In this document: positions 18,438 through 27,656 of the stretch, in pieces
Position numbering within the stretch: position 1 is the first letter of the stretch
How the letters are laid out: each line of letters begins with the position of its first letter
NCBI GenBank assembly: GCA_038230335.1
Contig: JBBRNL010000001.1
Coordinates: forward strand, 62,001 to 126,000
Source: JBBRDU01 sp038230335
Lineage (GTDB): Bacteria; Verrucomicrobiota; Verrucomicrobiia; Chthoniobacterales; UBA10450
Direction of reading: 5' to 3'
DNA length: 64,000 nucleotides
Position numbers and translations under genes: made by a program
Notes under the pieces: generated by a model
What the model was told of the DNA's origin: nothing
Seen by the model: the letters and a program-made list of their open reading frames with translations, nothing else
Database searches by the model: none

Positions 18438-18857
18438 ATGAATATACCGCGCCTCCTCCTCGCCGTGATTGTCGGGTTTGTCATAATATTCGGGACAGAC
18501 ATGCTCATTCATGGGGTCTGGCTGATGCCGGATTACAACGCAACCAAATCGTTATGGCGTTCTGATCCAGAGATGACGTCGCATATCCAATGGATGTTTT
18601 TGGCCCAGTTCCTTTGCGCCGCCACATTTACCGTGGTGTGGGCGATGGGTTTCGCAGGCCGGCCCGTGTCGACCGGGATCCTGTTCGGCCTCGTCATGGG
18701 AGTGTTTCAGCAAGTCTGGGCTTTGGTGATGTATGTGGTCATGCCAATGCCCGGCTCTTTGGCAGCCAAGTGGTACGTGAGCGGTCTGGCTCAGGCGATT
18801 TTGTTAGGGATCGCGGTCGCGCTCATTTATCGACCCCGTTCGGCAAGCACGGGATAG
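18438..18857 (+). CDS. Small four-helix membrane protein
   Basis: This 139-residue protein has four hydrophobic segments at about 5-24, 52-72, 80-103 and 112-132, with little outside the membrane. Polar features include GTDMLIHGVWLMPDY after the first helix. This is typical of small DUF-type inner-membrane proteins with no assigned role. It is the middle gene in a run of small same-strand ORFs between 17 and 19.7 kb. I do not recognise the family with certainty. Confidence 0.7.
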   Translation: MNIPRLLLAVIVGFVIIFGTDMLIHGVWLMPDYNATKSLWRSDPEMTSHIQWMFLAQFLCAATFTVVWAMGFAGRPVSTGILFGLVMGVFQQVWALVMYVVMPMPGSLAAKWYVSGLAQAILLGIAVALIYRPRSASTG

Positions 18858-18890
18858 ACAAAACCCGAATACGGCGGCGTCTTACCACGT

Positions 18891-19661
18891 ATGCCGTTTG
18901 TTGTTCTTCCGTATGCCTCTCTCTGGAGAACGAACTGCATGGTGCTGGCTGGCCTTGCCCTGCTGGGTTGCGAACAGCGATTACCGAGCCTGGATCGAGT
19001 GGTGAACAAGAATGCGAACGCCACGGGTGGTCGCGAAGCGATCGAGGCCATCAAATCGATCGAAGTAGACCTTCACATCGTCGATCCCGGCTTTGCCGCT
19101 GATGGAATTTATCGAGCAACCCGAACGGGTAAGATGCGGATCGACATCATGATGGGTAGCGAACATGTCTTCACGGAGGCCTGTAATGGGACGCGCGGCT
19201 GGGAATGGAGGGGGAAAGGCGAGGCGGTGGACTGTTCGCCGGCGGCGACGGCCGCGCTGCGACACGGCGTTGAACTTCCCGGAAAACTCTTTGGTCTGCA
19301 CGAGATGCAGGCGCGCGGCCATGGGGTTGAGTTACGGGCGAACCAAGAGATTGAAGGAAACGATTACCATGTTCTTCGTCTCGCCTTTGCGGACGGCTAC
19401 TCCACTTCGCTCTACGTCGATACGAAAAGCGGTTTGATCACCCGTCGTCGCGAGGTTCGCGCCTTGCACGTGGAAATCGATCCGACCCCGACGACGATCG
19501 AGACGCAGAGTTCGGATTTCCGAAGAGTCGCCGGAGTCATGTTTTCATTTGCCAACGTGGAAGTCGACTTGAAGTCGGGCAGAGTCCTCGAGCGCACGAC
19601 CGTTCGATCGGTCAAGGTGAACCCGGAATTTAATGAGAGAATATTCGACGTGCTGCTTTAA
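18891..19661 (+). CDS. Putative outer-membrane-lipid-binding lipoprotein
   Basis: This 256-residue protein has an N-terminal hydrophobic segment ending in the lipobox LALLGC (Cys about residue 27), so it is probably a lipoprotein. The mature domain starts with a helix (NKNANATGGREAIEAIKSIE) followed by beta strands, such as YRATRTGKMRIDIMMGSEHV and TSLYVDTKSGLITRRRE. This resembles the LolA/LppX-like half-barrel fold found in many outer-membrane lipoproteins. The fold call is by pattern only. It converges with the next gene, overlapping by four bases at the stops. Confidence 0.65.
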   Translation: MPFVVLPYASLWRTNCMVLAGLALLGCEQRLPSLDRVVNKNANATGGREAIEAIKSIEVDLHIVDPGFAADGIYRATRTGKMRIDIMMGSEHVFTEACNGTRGWEWRGKGEAVDCSPAATAALRHGVELPGKLFGLHEMQARGHGVELRANQEIEGNDYHVLRLAFADGYSTSLYVDTKSGLITRRREVRALHVEIDPTPTTIETQSSDFRRVAGVMFSFANVEVDLKSGRVLERTTVRSVKVNPEFNERIFDVLL

Positions 19662-20173
19662 GGCTTCGCTGGAACCGGGACCTCGAAAGCAGCGGTAACA
19701 TTCCACTCGAGTTGTTCTGCCATTTCCCGGTCCAGGAATAGTTTGCCACCTTTTGCGCCAGGACCGCTTTTGTCCGGTTGATAGTGAATCATTCCGGTTT
19801 CGCCTTGCCGGGCCATGGCAATGGCGCCGTGGTAGACGGCGCCTTGTTCGCCGTTAAAAAGCCGGTCGCTATCGCCGTCGAAGTGCAACTCGATCGCGTG
19901 GATTCTGTTCTCCCGAACGAGCGCCGCGATTTTTGACACGCCGTCGTCGTTTTTGGGAAGAGCGCCGGGTGCAATCGCTTCGTCCGAGAGCAAGATGTAC
20001 AGGTCAACCTTCGCTTCGTCCATGAGGCGTGGCTTCCAGAAAGCGTAGACGTGGTGAAGCTCCGTCGCCTTTCCTTTGACCGTGAATGTTCCGGAGACTT
20101 TGTCATCGCCGAATGTGGTTATGATACAACTGCCGGCCAGCAAACCGCAGGCAAGAACGCGGAGAGATCTCAT
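19658..20173 (-). CDS. Hypothetical exported protein
   Basis: From ATG 20173 this encodes 171 residues (an upstream in-frame start at 20191 is possible). The first 22 residues (RSLRVLACGLLAGSCIITTF) form a signal or lipoprotein-like segment. The mature domain reads as a mixed alpha/beta fold with LYILLSDEAIAPGALPKNDD, IHAIELHFDGDS and MIHYQPDKSGPGAKGGKL. I do not recognise the family. Its reverse orientation makes it a solitary gene between two forward-strand neighbours. Confidence 0.65.
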   Translation of the reverse strand: MRSLRVLACGLLAGSCIITTFGDDKVSGTFTVKGKATELHHVYAFWKPRLMDEAKVDLYILLSDEAIAPGALPKNDDGVSKIAALVRENRIHAIELHFDGDSDRLFNGEQGAVYHGAIAMARQGETGMIHYQPDKSGPGAKGGKLFLDREMAEQLEWNVTAAFEVPVPAKP

Positions 20174-20302
20174 GAACCGCATTCTGATCACGGTCGTGCA
20201 CGGTGTCCATGGCCTTCCCTCGCTCGGGCAGCATGGCGCCCCGCGCTGACGAATTCTAGCTTCGCCCGATTGTCACGGCGGCATTTGCTGGCACAATCGA
20301 GA

Positions 20303-21805
20303 ATGCTGAAGCGAAGATTTTATGTTTTTTCGATGGCCGCCATCGTCATTCTGCAATTTGACCTCGGAGTTAGCGCGGAGCAGGTCAAACCCGAGCCGGG
20401 ACTGGCGGCCAGTCCCTCGCCCAGCGCAACTCCGGCTGTCTTTTCGCCGCAGACGCTGCTTGATCTGAAACGTTTGCGCGAATCGGCGCTCTCAAGCGAT
20501 TACGCCTATCGGCAGGTGGCGCACCTGGCGAACAACATCGGGCCGCGCTTAAGCGGATCAGCTCAGGCGGCCAAGGCGGTCGAATACGTGGCGGCTGAAT
20601 TAAAAAACGTCGGCTGTGATATTCAACTCGAAAAAGTAATGGTCCCGCATTGGGTGCGCGGCGAAGAAACCGCCACGCTCGTACAATACCATGGCCAGGC
20701 GGAGAACACGACCCAGAAGGTGGTGCTGTGCGCGCTCGGCAAAAGCGTGGCGACACCCGCGGACGGGCTGACGGCGGAGGTCATCACAGTAAAAACTTTC
20801 GATGAACTCAAATCGCTACCTCGCGAAAAAGTCGCCGGCAAGATTGTGCTTTTTACCTACTCCTTTGATAAGCAAATGGCCGCAGAGGGGCGCGGTGGCG
20901 ACGCCTATAGTGAGGCCGTGGCTTATCGCGGCGACGGACCGAGTGCGGCGGCGCGACAGGGAGCAGTGGCGTGCCTGATTCGTTCGGTCGGCGGAGCTGA
21001 CTATCGCATCCCACACACCGGCCAGACGAAATACGCCGATGACGCGCCGAAGATTCCGGCGGGTGCAGTCACGGCGGAAGACGCGGAGACGATCGCGGAT
21101 CTCGCGCGACAGGGTCCGGTCAAAATGAAAATGACGCTGACCCCGCAAACTCTGCCGGATGTGGAGAGCTACAATGTCATCGGAGACGTGAAAGGGAGTG
21201 AACATCCCGAGCAAGTGGTGATCGTGTCCGGTCACCTCGACTCATGGGACCTGGGCACAGGAGCGATCGACGATGGAGCGGGCGTGGCGGTTTCGATGGA
21301 GACGGCCAATCTTGTGCAGAAGTTGCGCCTGCGTCCCAAACGCACCATTCGCGTGATCGCCTGGATGAACGAGGAAAACGGACTGGCGGGCTCGAAGGGT
21401 TATGCGAACGATCACGCCAGGGAGATGGCGAATCATTTTGGCGTCATGGAAACGGACGGCGGGGCGGGCCATCCTCTCGGACTCAACGTCAAAGGGAAAC
21501 CGGAGTTGAGAGCGATCCTCGCACCGATCGTGGCCATTTTGCAGGAAGCGGGCGCGGGTGCCTTAAACTTTGTCGATCACTGCGGGGCGGATATCGAGCC
21601 AATGGAGAAGGCGGGAGTGCCTGCGTTCAGTCCCATTCAAGACAGCCGCTATTATTTTAATTATCATCACACGGCCGCGGACACGTTGGACAAGATTGTG
21701 CCGAGAGAGCTGGCCGAGAATTCTGCCGTCGTGGCGGTGGCGGCCTACGCCGTGGCCAACAGCGAGCAGCCACTGCCAAGGGAAAACGCGACGGAGCAGA
21801 AATGA
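20303..21805 (+). CDS. Secreted M28-family metallopeptidase
   Basis: This is a 500-residue protein counted from ATG 20303. The longer in-frame ORF from 20051 reads through the divergent gene and lacks a family match. A signal peptide spans about 4-27. A PA-domain-like insert (about 125-270) precedes the zinc peptidase core. The di-zinc ligands are visible in order: His/Asp in VSGHLDSWD, Asp in GAIDDGAGVAVSME, Glu pair in MNEENGLAGS, Asp in ETDGGAGHP and His in FNYHHTAAD. This is the classical M28 arrangement of aminopeptidases and carboxypeptidases acting outside the cytoplasm. Confidence 0.93.
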   Translation: MLKRRFYVFSMAAIVILQFDLGVSAEQVKPEPGLAASPSPSATPAVFSPQTLLDLKRLRESALSSDYAYRQVAHLANNIGPRLSGSAQAAKAVEYVAAELKNVGCDIQLEKVMVPHWVRGEETATLVQYHGQAENTTQKVVLCALGKSVATPADGLTAEVITVKTFDELKSLPREKVAGKIVLFTYSFDKQMAAEGRGGDAYSEAVAYRGDGPSAAARQGAVACLIRSVGGADYRIPHTGQTKYADDAPKIPAGAVTAEDAETIADLARQGPVKMKMTLTPQTLPDVESYNVIGDVKGSEHPEQVVIVSGHLDSWDLGTGAIDDGAGVAVSMETANLVQKLRLRPKRTIRVIAWMNEENGLAGSKGYANDHAREMANHFGVMETDGGAGHPLGLNVKGKPELRAILAPIVAILQEAGAGALNFVDHCGADIEPMEKAGVPAFSPIQDSRYYFNYHHTAADTLDKIVPRELAENSAVVAVAAYAVANSEQPLPRENATEQK

Positions 21806-21890
21806 CGAACCAATGAGACTCGATGGAACCGATTGAGACATCGCACTTCTCTTTACCGAATCGCTGCGCTGCGTAGCTTTGCCGCCCAGC

Positions 21891-22955
21891 ATGGCGGTCA
21901 CGGAAGATCAGGTTAAAGAGGTTTTAGGCCGAGTCAGGTATCCGGGCTTTAGCCGCGACATCGTGTCGTTCGGTTTGGTGAAAGCAATCAGCATCATCGA
22001 TGGCGAGGTGCGCGTCCAACTCGCCATCGCCACGAACGACCCGAATATTCCGGCTACGATCAAACGCGATGCGGAAAGCGCGTTACAAGAAATCGACGGT
22101 GTGCAATCGGCCAGGGTGCTGATCGACATCCAGGCTCCGCCAGCCGGAACCGGAACGGGGGTTGGGGCGACTCATCTGCCCGGTATTAAGCACGTCATCG
22201 CGGTGGCCAGCGGCAAAGGAGGAGTGGGTAAGTCGACCGTGGCAGCGAATATCGCCGTCGCATTGGAAAAAACACAAGCGCGGGTTGGGTTGTGCGACTG
22301 CGACATTTACGGACCGAGCATCCCCCTAATGTTCGGATCGCGGGAACGGCCCATGGCGACGGAAGAGAACAAGATTGTCCCGATCGAGCAATATGGTCTG
22401 AAGCTGATGTCGATGGGCTTCCTGCTTGACGATACATCACCAGCCATCCTGCGCGGACCGATGGTGACGCGCTACACCCAGCAGTTTCTCCGTCAGGTCG
22501 AATGGGGTGAGCTCGATTTTCTCGTGCTCGATCTCCCGCCGGGGACCGGAGACATTCAACTCACCATTGTGCAGACGGTGGCGCTGGATGGAGTGATCAT
22601 CGTGACGACCCCGCAAGAGGTGGCGCTTATCGACGCGCGCAAAGCAGCCACCATGTTTGAAAAAGTGAATGTGCCGGTTCTGGGTCTGATCGAGAACATG
22701 AGTTACTTTCTTTGCCCGGGCGACGGGAAAAGGTACGACATCTTCGGCAGCGGAGGCGGCGAGCGGGAAGCGAAACGTCTGCGGGTTCCATTGCTCGGTC
22801 AGATCCCGATCGACATTGCTACGCGAGAGGCGGGCGATCGCGGGATGCCCATTGTGGGCGAAGATAGAAATTCTCCGGTCACGGCGGAGTTCGAACGCAT
22901 CGCGCGACATTTGCGCGAGACGCTGGGTAACCAAGCGGACGCCCTTAGAAAGTGA
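21891..22955 (+). CDS. mrp: Mrp/ApbC iron-sulfur carrier ATPase
   Basis: This is a 354-residue protein counted from ATG 21891 (a TTG 12 bases upstream also lies in frame). Residues 1-85 form the MIP18/DUF59 domain, and the rest is a P-loop domain with VASGKGGVGKSTVAANIA, DCDIYGPSIPLMFG and LDLPPGTGDIQLTI. Mrp/ApbC proteins carry and transfer Fe-S clusters. The usual CxxC after ENMSYF reads LCPGDGKRYDIFG, with only one Cys, a variant also known in other bacterial Mrp proteins. It overlaps the stop of the opposing gene by 11 bases. Confidence 0.93.
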   Translation: MAVTEDQVKEVLGRVRYPGFSRDIVSFGLVKAISIIDGEVRVQLAIATNDPNIPATIKRDAESALQEIDGVQSARVLIDIQAPPAGTGTGVGATHLPGIKHVIAVASGKGGVGKSTVAANIAVALEKTQARVGLCDCDIYGPSIPLMFGSRERPMATEENKIVPIEQYGLKLMSMGFLLDDTSPAILRGPMVTRYTQQFLRQVEWGELDFLVLDLPPGTGDIQLTIVQTVALDGVIIVTTPQEVALIDARKAATMFEKVNVPVLGLIENMSYFLCPGDGKRYDIFGSGGGEREAKRLRVPLLGQIPIDIATREAGDRGMPIVGEDRNSPVTAEFERIARHLRETLGNQADALRK

Positions 22956-23166
22956 GCCGCCGACTCTGCGATTCGGGCGGCGGCGGCGTTACGGCTTCCG
23001 GTTCTTTGGCGCGATTGGTGATGACCAGCCTCTTATCGCGCGCCGGTCTCATCTCGAAATGTCCACCGTAGTCGCAGTTATCGCACCAATGGCGCGCCGC
23101 ACTCGGCAACCGCTTGCGTAAACCGCAGCGATCGCAGATGAACAGCTCCTTCTTCATCAGCGCCAT
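22945..23166 (-). CDS. Small zinc-ribbon protein
   Basis: From ATG 23166 this encodes 73 residues (an ATG at 23157 is an alternative). Two CxxC pairs form a rubredoxin-like ribbon: ICDRCGLRKRL and HWCDNCDYGGHF. A basic and Pro-rich C-terminal tail follows. An ORF start at 23211 is rejected because it lies inside the terminator hairpin at 23199-23231. The gene is convergent with mrp. Function unknown; a small cytoplasmic metal-binding or nucleic-acid-binding protein is plausible. Confidence 0.6.
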   Translation of the reverse strand: MALMKKELFICDRCGLRKRLPSAARHWCDNCDYGGHFEMRPARDKRLVITNRAKEPEAVTPPPPESQSRRLTF

Positions 23167-23198
23167 GGCGCATTGTCGGCGTGTTTGCCAAAAATGCA

Positions 23199-23231
23199 AA
23201 ACCCCCGCCAACTTTCGGTCAGCGGGGGTTT
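23199..23231 (-). terminator. Terminator downstream of the 44-residue Cys/His peptide gene
   Basis: The perfect 10-bp arms AAACCCCCGC (23199-23208) and GCGGGGGTTT (23222-23231) enclose a 13-base loop. Read on the minus strand, the hairpin is followed by TTTTGCATTTTT, so it ends transcripts coming from 23251-23807. Confidence 0.9.
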
Positions 23232-23250
23232 GCTTAACTAACTCTAGCCG

Positions 23251-23385
23251 CTATTTCGCGACATGGTGGCTGCACGCTTTCTTAGCGGTGCAGCAGCAGC
23301 AATCGCTCGCCTTGGACGGCGCGCTCCGCGCGGGCGTCAGGCCTAACGAAGCCACGGCGGCAATGATCAATAGGAAGTATTTCAT
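23251..23385 (-). CDS. 44-residue secreted Cys/His-rich peptide
   Basis: A short gene reads from ATG 23385 to TAG 23251, with AGGAGA five bases before the start and a strong terminator 20 bases after the stop. The product begins with a signal peptide (MKYFLLIIAAVASLGL, cleavage likely after ARSA). The mature part of about 22 residues carries SDCCCCTAKKACSHHVAK, with five Cys and two His. This composition suggests metal binding (copper or zinc) or a disulfide-rich peptide. It lies 65 bases downstream of another small secreted Cys-containing protein on the same strand, so the two likely form an operon. No family name is claimed. Confidence 0.75.
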   Translation of the reverse strand: MKYFLLIIAAVASLGLTPARSAPSKASDCCCCTAKKACSHHVAK

Positions 23386-23450
23386 TATATTCTCCTGTTT
23401 TGAGTTTTATCAGTTTTCCCCACCTCGTTTGGGCAGGCGGGGCCAACGCG

Positions 23451-23807
23451 TTAAACCAGCGAGAATCGCGGCGGCGGGACAGGCGGCTGATCAGCCCGGA
23501 GGGATGCCTGAACGGCCTTATCGAAAAGGGTCTGTTGGCCCGAAATAGAAAAGACAAAGGGAGCGGTTCCACCGGAGATGATACTCAGGGAGAGAGCGCA
23601 GGCCGCACAGTTCTGGCTTTGCCGAGCGGGATCGAGAGGGCATTTCCGCGGGACTTGGCCACCGGCGTGATGAGCTGACTGCGCCAGGACCGAGCAACAA
23701 CGGGCCAGAGCCGGCGGCATCCGTTCCGCGCGGACCGGATAAATCATCGTAATGAGGGCCAGGCTAAGAGAGACAGCCAAGAGCAGCCTGACGATCTGCG
23801 CGATCAC
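23451..23807 (-). CDS. Small secreted Cys-containing protein (DUF2946-like)
   Basis: This 118-residue protein has a signal peptide (residues 1-27, ending PVRA). The mature part contains ARCCSVLAQSAHHAGG, a CPLD...CAAC stretch and a Pro-rich end (DQPPVPPPR). Spaced Cys/His with a terminal PPxPP motif resembles DUF2946-type proteins, which are often found near copper genes. The match is by pattern and tentative. The next gene downstream is the 44-residue CCCC/CSHH peptide. The region just upstream holds a 12-base motif shared with the dnaK leader. Confidence 0.6.
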   Translation of the reverse strand: MIAQIVRLLLAVSLSLALITMIYPVRAERMPPALARCCSVLAQSAHHAGGQVPRKCPLDPARQSQNCAACALSLSIISGGTAPFVFSISGQQTLFDKAVQASLRADQPPVPPPRFSLV

Positions 23808-23949
23808 CTGACAAACATACCATTTTGAAGCCTTCCCGCAATCACCTCGGAATGCTATCCTAGGACAGGAGCAGCTACTTTGCGGAACGTTTCATTAAAT
23901 AGGTATGGGCGATGCTTCGTCATATAACTATTGACCCATTCTGAATTTC

Positions 23950-24189
23950 ATGGAAAAAGGTCGCCCAATGCCCTCCACCCAAGAGGATCGAACCCAATTC
24001 GTTAAGAACTCTGTTCTCTACAAAGAGTTCCTGGCCGAGCGCGAGGAGATTTTGAAGCATAAGTGGATCGAAAGCGAGAAGCTCGGCTCCGACATTGGCT
24101 TTGAAAAGGCACTCCTCGACTGGATTGTAAAACACCGGTCGAACTGGCGAGACAAGAGATTAAAGGAGGTAGCGAAGGCAACCTCCTAA
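23950..24189 (+). CDS. Small conserved HKW-motif protein
   Basis: This 79-residue cytoplasmic protein (alternative start at 23968) is mostly one charged helical block: YKEFLAEREEILKHKWIESE, then GSDIGFEKALLDWIVKHRSNWR. The HKW.ESE.xG.DIGFE core resembles a conserved segment found as a module in larger uncharacterised proteins (DUF4032-like), recalled from memory and not verified. It is separated by 46 bases from pyrR on the same strand. No function is proposed. Confidence 0.65.
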   Translation: MEKGRPMPSTQEDRTQFVKNSVLYKEFLAEREEILKHKWIESEKLGSDIGFEKALLDWIVKHRSNWRDKRLKEVAKATS

Positions 24190-24235
24190 TTTTTTGTTCC
24201 TTTAATGCGATCCTGCGAGGTCGCCAAGGAATGCA

Positions 24236-24774
24236 ATGAACGATCCCAACCAAACGCAAAGCGTCACCGTCCCAGTCATGGACGGACCGGGCATGGAGCG
24301 CGCACTCCGGCGCATCGCGCACGAGGTGATTGAGCGTAACCCGGACCTCGACTCGGTGGTCCTGGCCGGAATCCCCTCGCGAGGCAACGAGATTGCCCAG
24401 CGTATTGCAGGGTTCATGGCGGGGATTGAGAAGAGGAAGATCGCCACGGGGGTCATCGATGTCGCCATGCATCGGGACGACGTCGGCACCCGCGCCGAGC
24501 TCCCGGTGGTCCGGGCGTCCCAGCTTCCGCTTCCCCTGGAAGGCCGTACCGTGATCATCGTGGACGACGTCTTGTACACCGGTCGAACGGTCCGTGCAGC
24601 CATGGATGCGATCGGCTCGTTTGGCCGCCCCGCCCGGATTCAGTTAGCCACGCTAATCGATCGCGGCCATCGCGAGTTGCCCATCCGGCCGGATTACGTC
24701 GGGAAAAACCTGCCCACGGCCGCGGCCGACAAGGTGCGGGTCCGGCTTGGAACAGCCGGGGAGGAGGAGGGTGT

Positions 24775-24793
<19 letters not shown>
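24236..24793 (+). CDS. pyrR: PyrR-type uracil phosphoribosyltransferase/regulator
   Basis: This 185-residue protein has the type I phosphoribosyltransferase PRPP loop VIIVDDVLYTGRTVRAAMDA and the PyrR-specific segments VLAGIPSRGNEIAQRI, VAMHRDD and LIDRGHRELPIRPDYVGKN. PyrR both makes UMP from uracil and, in many bacteria, binds pyr leader RNA to attenuate the operon. It is the first gene of pyrR-pyrB-pyrC and overlaps pyrB. The region before it (24190-24235) is too short for a classical PyrR attenuator and no anti-terminator pair was seen, so RNA regulation here is unproven. Confidence 0.93.
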
Positions 24794-25715
<922 letters not shown>

Positions 25716-25719
<4 letters not shown>

Positions 25720-27002
25720 GTGCGGTCACGCTTATCCGCGGCGGCCGCGTCATCGATCCGGCCAATCAACGTGATAGCGTTGGTGACCTCATGGTGGTCG
25801 ACGGAGTCATTGCCGCATACCCGCCTCCGAAGGAACGAGATTCGAAGATTGAAGAGATCGATGGAAGCGGCCTGATCATCGCGCCGGGCCTGATCGACAT
25901 GCACGTGCATCTGCGTGAGCCGGGGTTTGCGCACAAGGAAACCATTTCATCCGGTGCTCGTGCCGCCGCCGCCGGCGGATTTACGACGATTGTTTGCATG
26001 CCGAATACGGCGCCCGCGGCAGACAACCCGAGCACAATTGCGTGGATCAAGGGCCGCGCGGCCGAGACCGCGTGCGTCAATATTCTGGCGACGGGCGCAA
26101 TTTCAAAGGACTTGGAAGGACAGGAACTAGCGCCGATTGGATCGCTCGCCCAAGCCGGAGTGGTCGCGATTACGGACGACGGTCATTGCGTGCAGAGTCA
26201 CGAACTGATGCGACGGGCTCTTGAGTACGCGCGCATGTTCGATCTGCCGATTCTCGATCACTGCCAGGACTACACCCTGGTAGGCAACGGCCTCGTCAAT
26301 GAAGGCTATTGGAGCACGCTCCTTGGACTCCCTGGCTGGCCGGCCGCTGGGGAAGAAGCGATTGTGATGCGAAATATTCTTTTAGCCGAGCTTTGCGATC
26401 ATCACATTCATTGCCAGCACATTAGCGCCGCCGGGAGCGTGCGATTATTGCGTGAAGCCCGCGGCCGCGGCATAAAAATCAGTGGTGAAGTCTGCCCGCA
26501 CCATATCGCTCTGACGGATGAGGCGATTCAAGGCTTCGATACGAACTACAAAATGAATCCGCCATTGCGATCACAGGCGGATGTGGAGGCGCTGCTTGCC
26601 GGCATCGCGGATGGGACCCTTTCCATTTTGGCGTCGGATCACGCACCGCACGCCGACTTTGAGAAAGAGGTCGAATTCGACGCCGCACCTTTTGGAATCA
26701 TCGGGCTCGAGACGGAGCTTGGCTTGTTTCTGGATCTGTTGGTGCACAAACATCAAACGATCGATGTCGCGCGCCTGGTGCAAATGTACACAGTTGAACC
26801 TGCCAAATTACTTAAACTCAAAGCGGGGACCTTGTCGGTCGGAGCCAAAGCGGACATCACACTCATCGATCCCAGTTTGGAGTGGACTGTTCGAGCGACC
26901 GACTTTCAGTCGACCTCACGCAATACGCCGTTTGACGGCTGGCCGCTGAAAGGACGAGCCGTGCGAACGATCGTGGACGGGAAAACGGTGTGGAAGCTGT
27001 AA
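25716..27002 (+). CDS. pyrC: Dihydroorotase
   Basis: This 428-residue amidohydrolase starts at ATG 25716 in an ATGA overlap with pyrB. Metal-binding and catalytic motifs are present: DMHVHLREPG near residue 60, ITDDGHCVQ, LDHCQDYTL, HCQHISAAGSVRLLREA and ILASDHAPH with the catalytic Asp. It closes carbamoyl aspartate to dihydroorotate. The length and DHC motif fit the class I (bacterial, active) dihydroorotases. The next pathway enzyme, PyrD, is encoded 25 kb away at 51.6-52.6 kb. Confidence 0.95.
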
Positions 27003-27063
27003 GAATCCGATCGGTGGGGCGTGTGTAGCCGAGTCGAAGCGATGACCCGATCGGCGTCGCGGG

Positions 27064-27513
27064 TTAGCCGGAGTAGCCGCCGCTGATGTAGTTCTCGAGA
27101 TGGGCGATGGCGGCGCTTTGGCTGGCGATCACCCATTTCACCAAATCCCCGATCGATATGATCCCGATGATTCTGTGGCCGTCCGTCACCGGCAGATGGC
27201 GGATGCGCTTGTCGGTCATCAATCGCAAACACGATTCCACCCCATCCTGAGGCTGGGCCAACTTCACATCGGTGGACATAATTTCGGAAACTTTTGTTTC
27301 GCGTGAGCGCCGGCCATGCAGGACCACCTTGCGTGTGTAGTCGCGCTCCGAAAACATGCCGACCAATTTATCTCCCTCCATGACAAGCAAGGCGCCGACG
27401 TTTTTCTGGTCGAGCATTTGAATCGCTTCAAAGACGGTGTGGTCGGGCGAGACGGAGAAGATGTCGCCGGTTTTTTGGCCCAGGATGGCCCCGATGTTTC
27501 CGCTTACGTCCAT
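27064..27513 (-). CDS. Two-CBS-domain protein
   Basis: This 149-residue protein consists almost entirely of a CBS pair. CBS1 (about 15-70) contains VFEAIQMLDQKNVGALLVME and MFSERDYTRKVVLHG. CBS2 (about 78-135) contains SCLRLMTDKRIRHLPVTDGH and GIISIGDLVKWVI. Stand-alone CBS pairs bind adenine nucleotides and act as energy sensors or regulators of partner proteins. It is a single gene downstream of sufD, separated by a 143-base gap with repeat remnants. Confidence 0.88.
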   Translation of the reverse strand: MDVSGNIGAILGQKTGDIFSVSPDHTVFEAIQMLDQKNVGALLVMEGDKLVGMFSERDYTRKVVLHGRRSRETKVSEIMSTDVKLAQPQDGVESCLRLMTDKRIRHLPVTDGHRIIGIISIGDLVKWVIASQSAAIAHLENYISGGYSG

Positions 27514-27656
27514 GAACAGAGAATCAATGAGACAATTTCACATTCATCTTAGACCCTCGGCCGCTGATCATGCAAGGAAACTCACCTCAAGGAAACGTAG
27601 ACTCGGCTGAATCGGATTTTTCCGACCCTGCGTCCAGAGTCGGGCCGCCGGCATGA

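Noticed and set aside
24190..24235. PyrR-type RNA attenuator before pyrR
   Set aside because: Only 46 bases long, with no terminator/anti-terminator pair visible.
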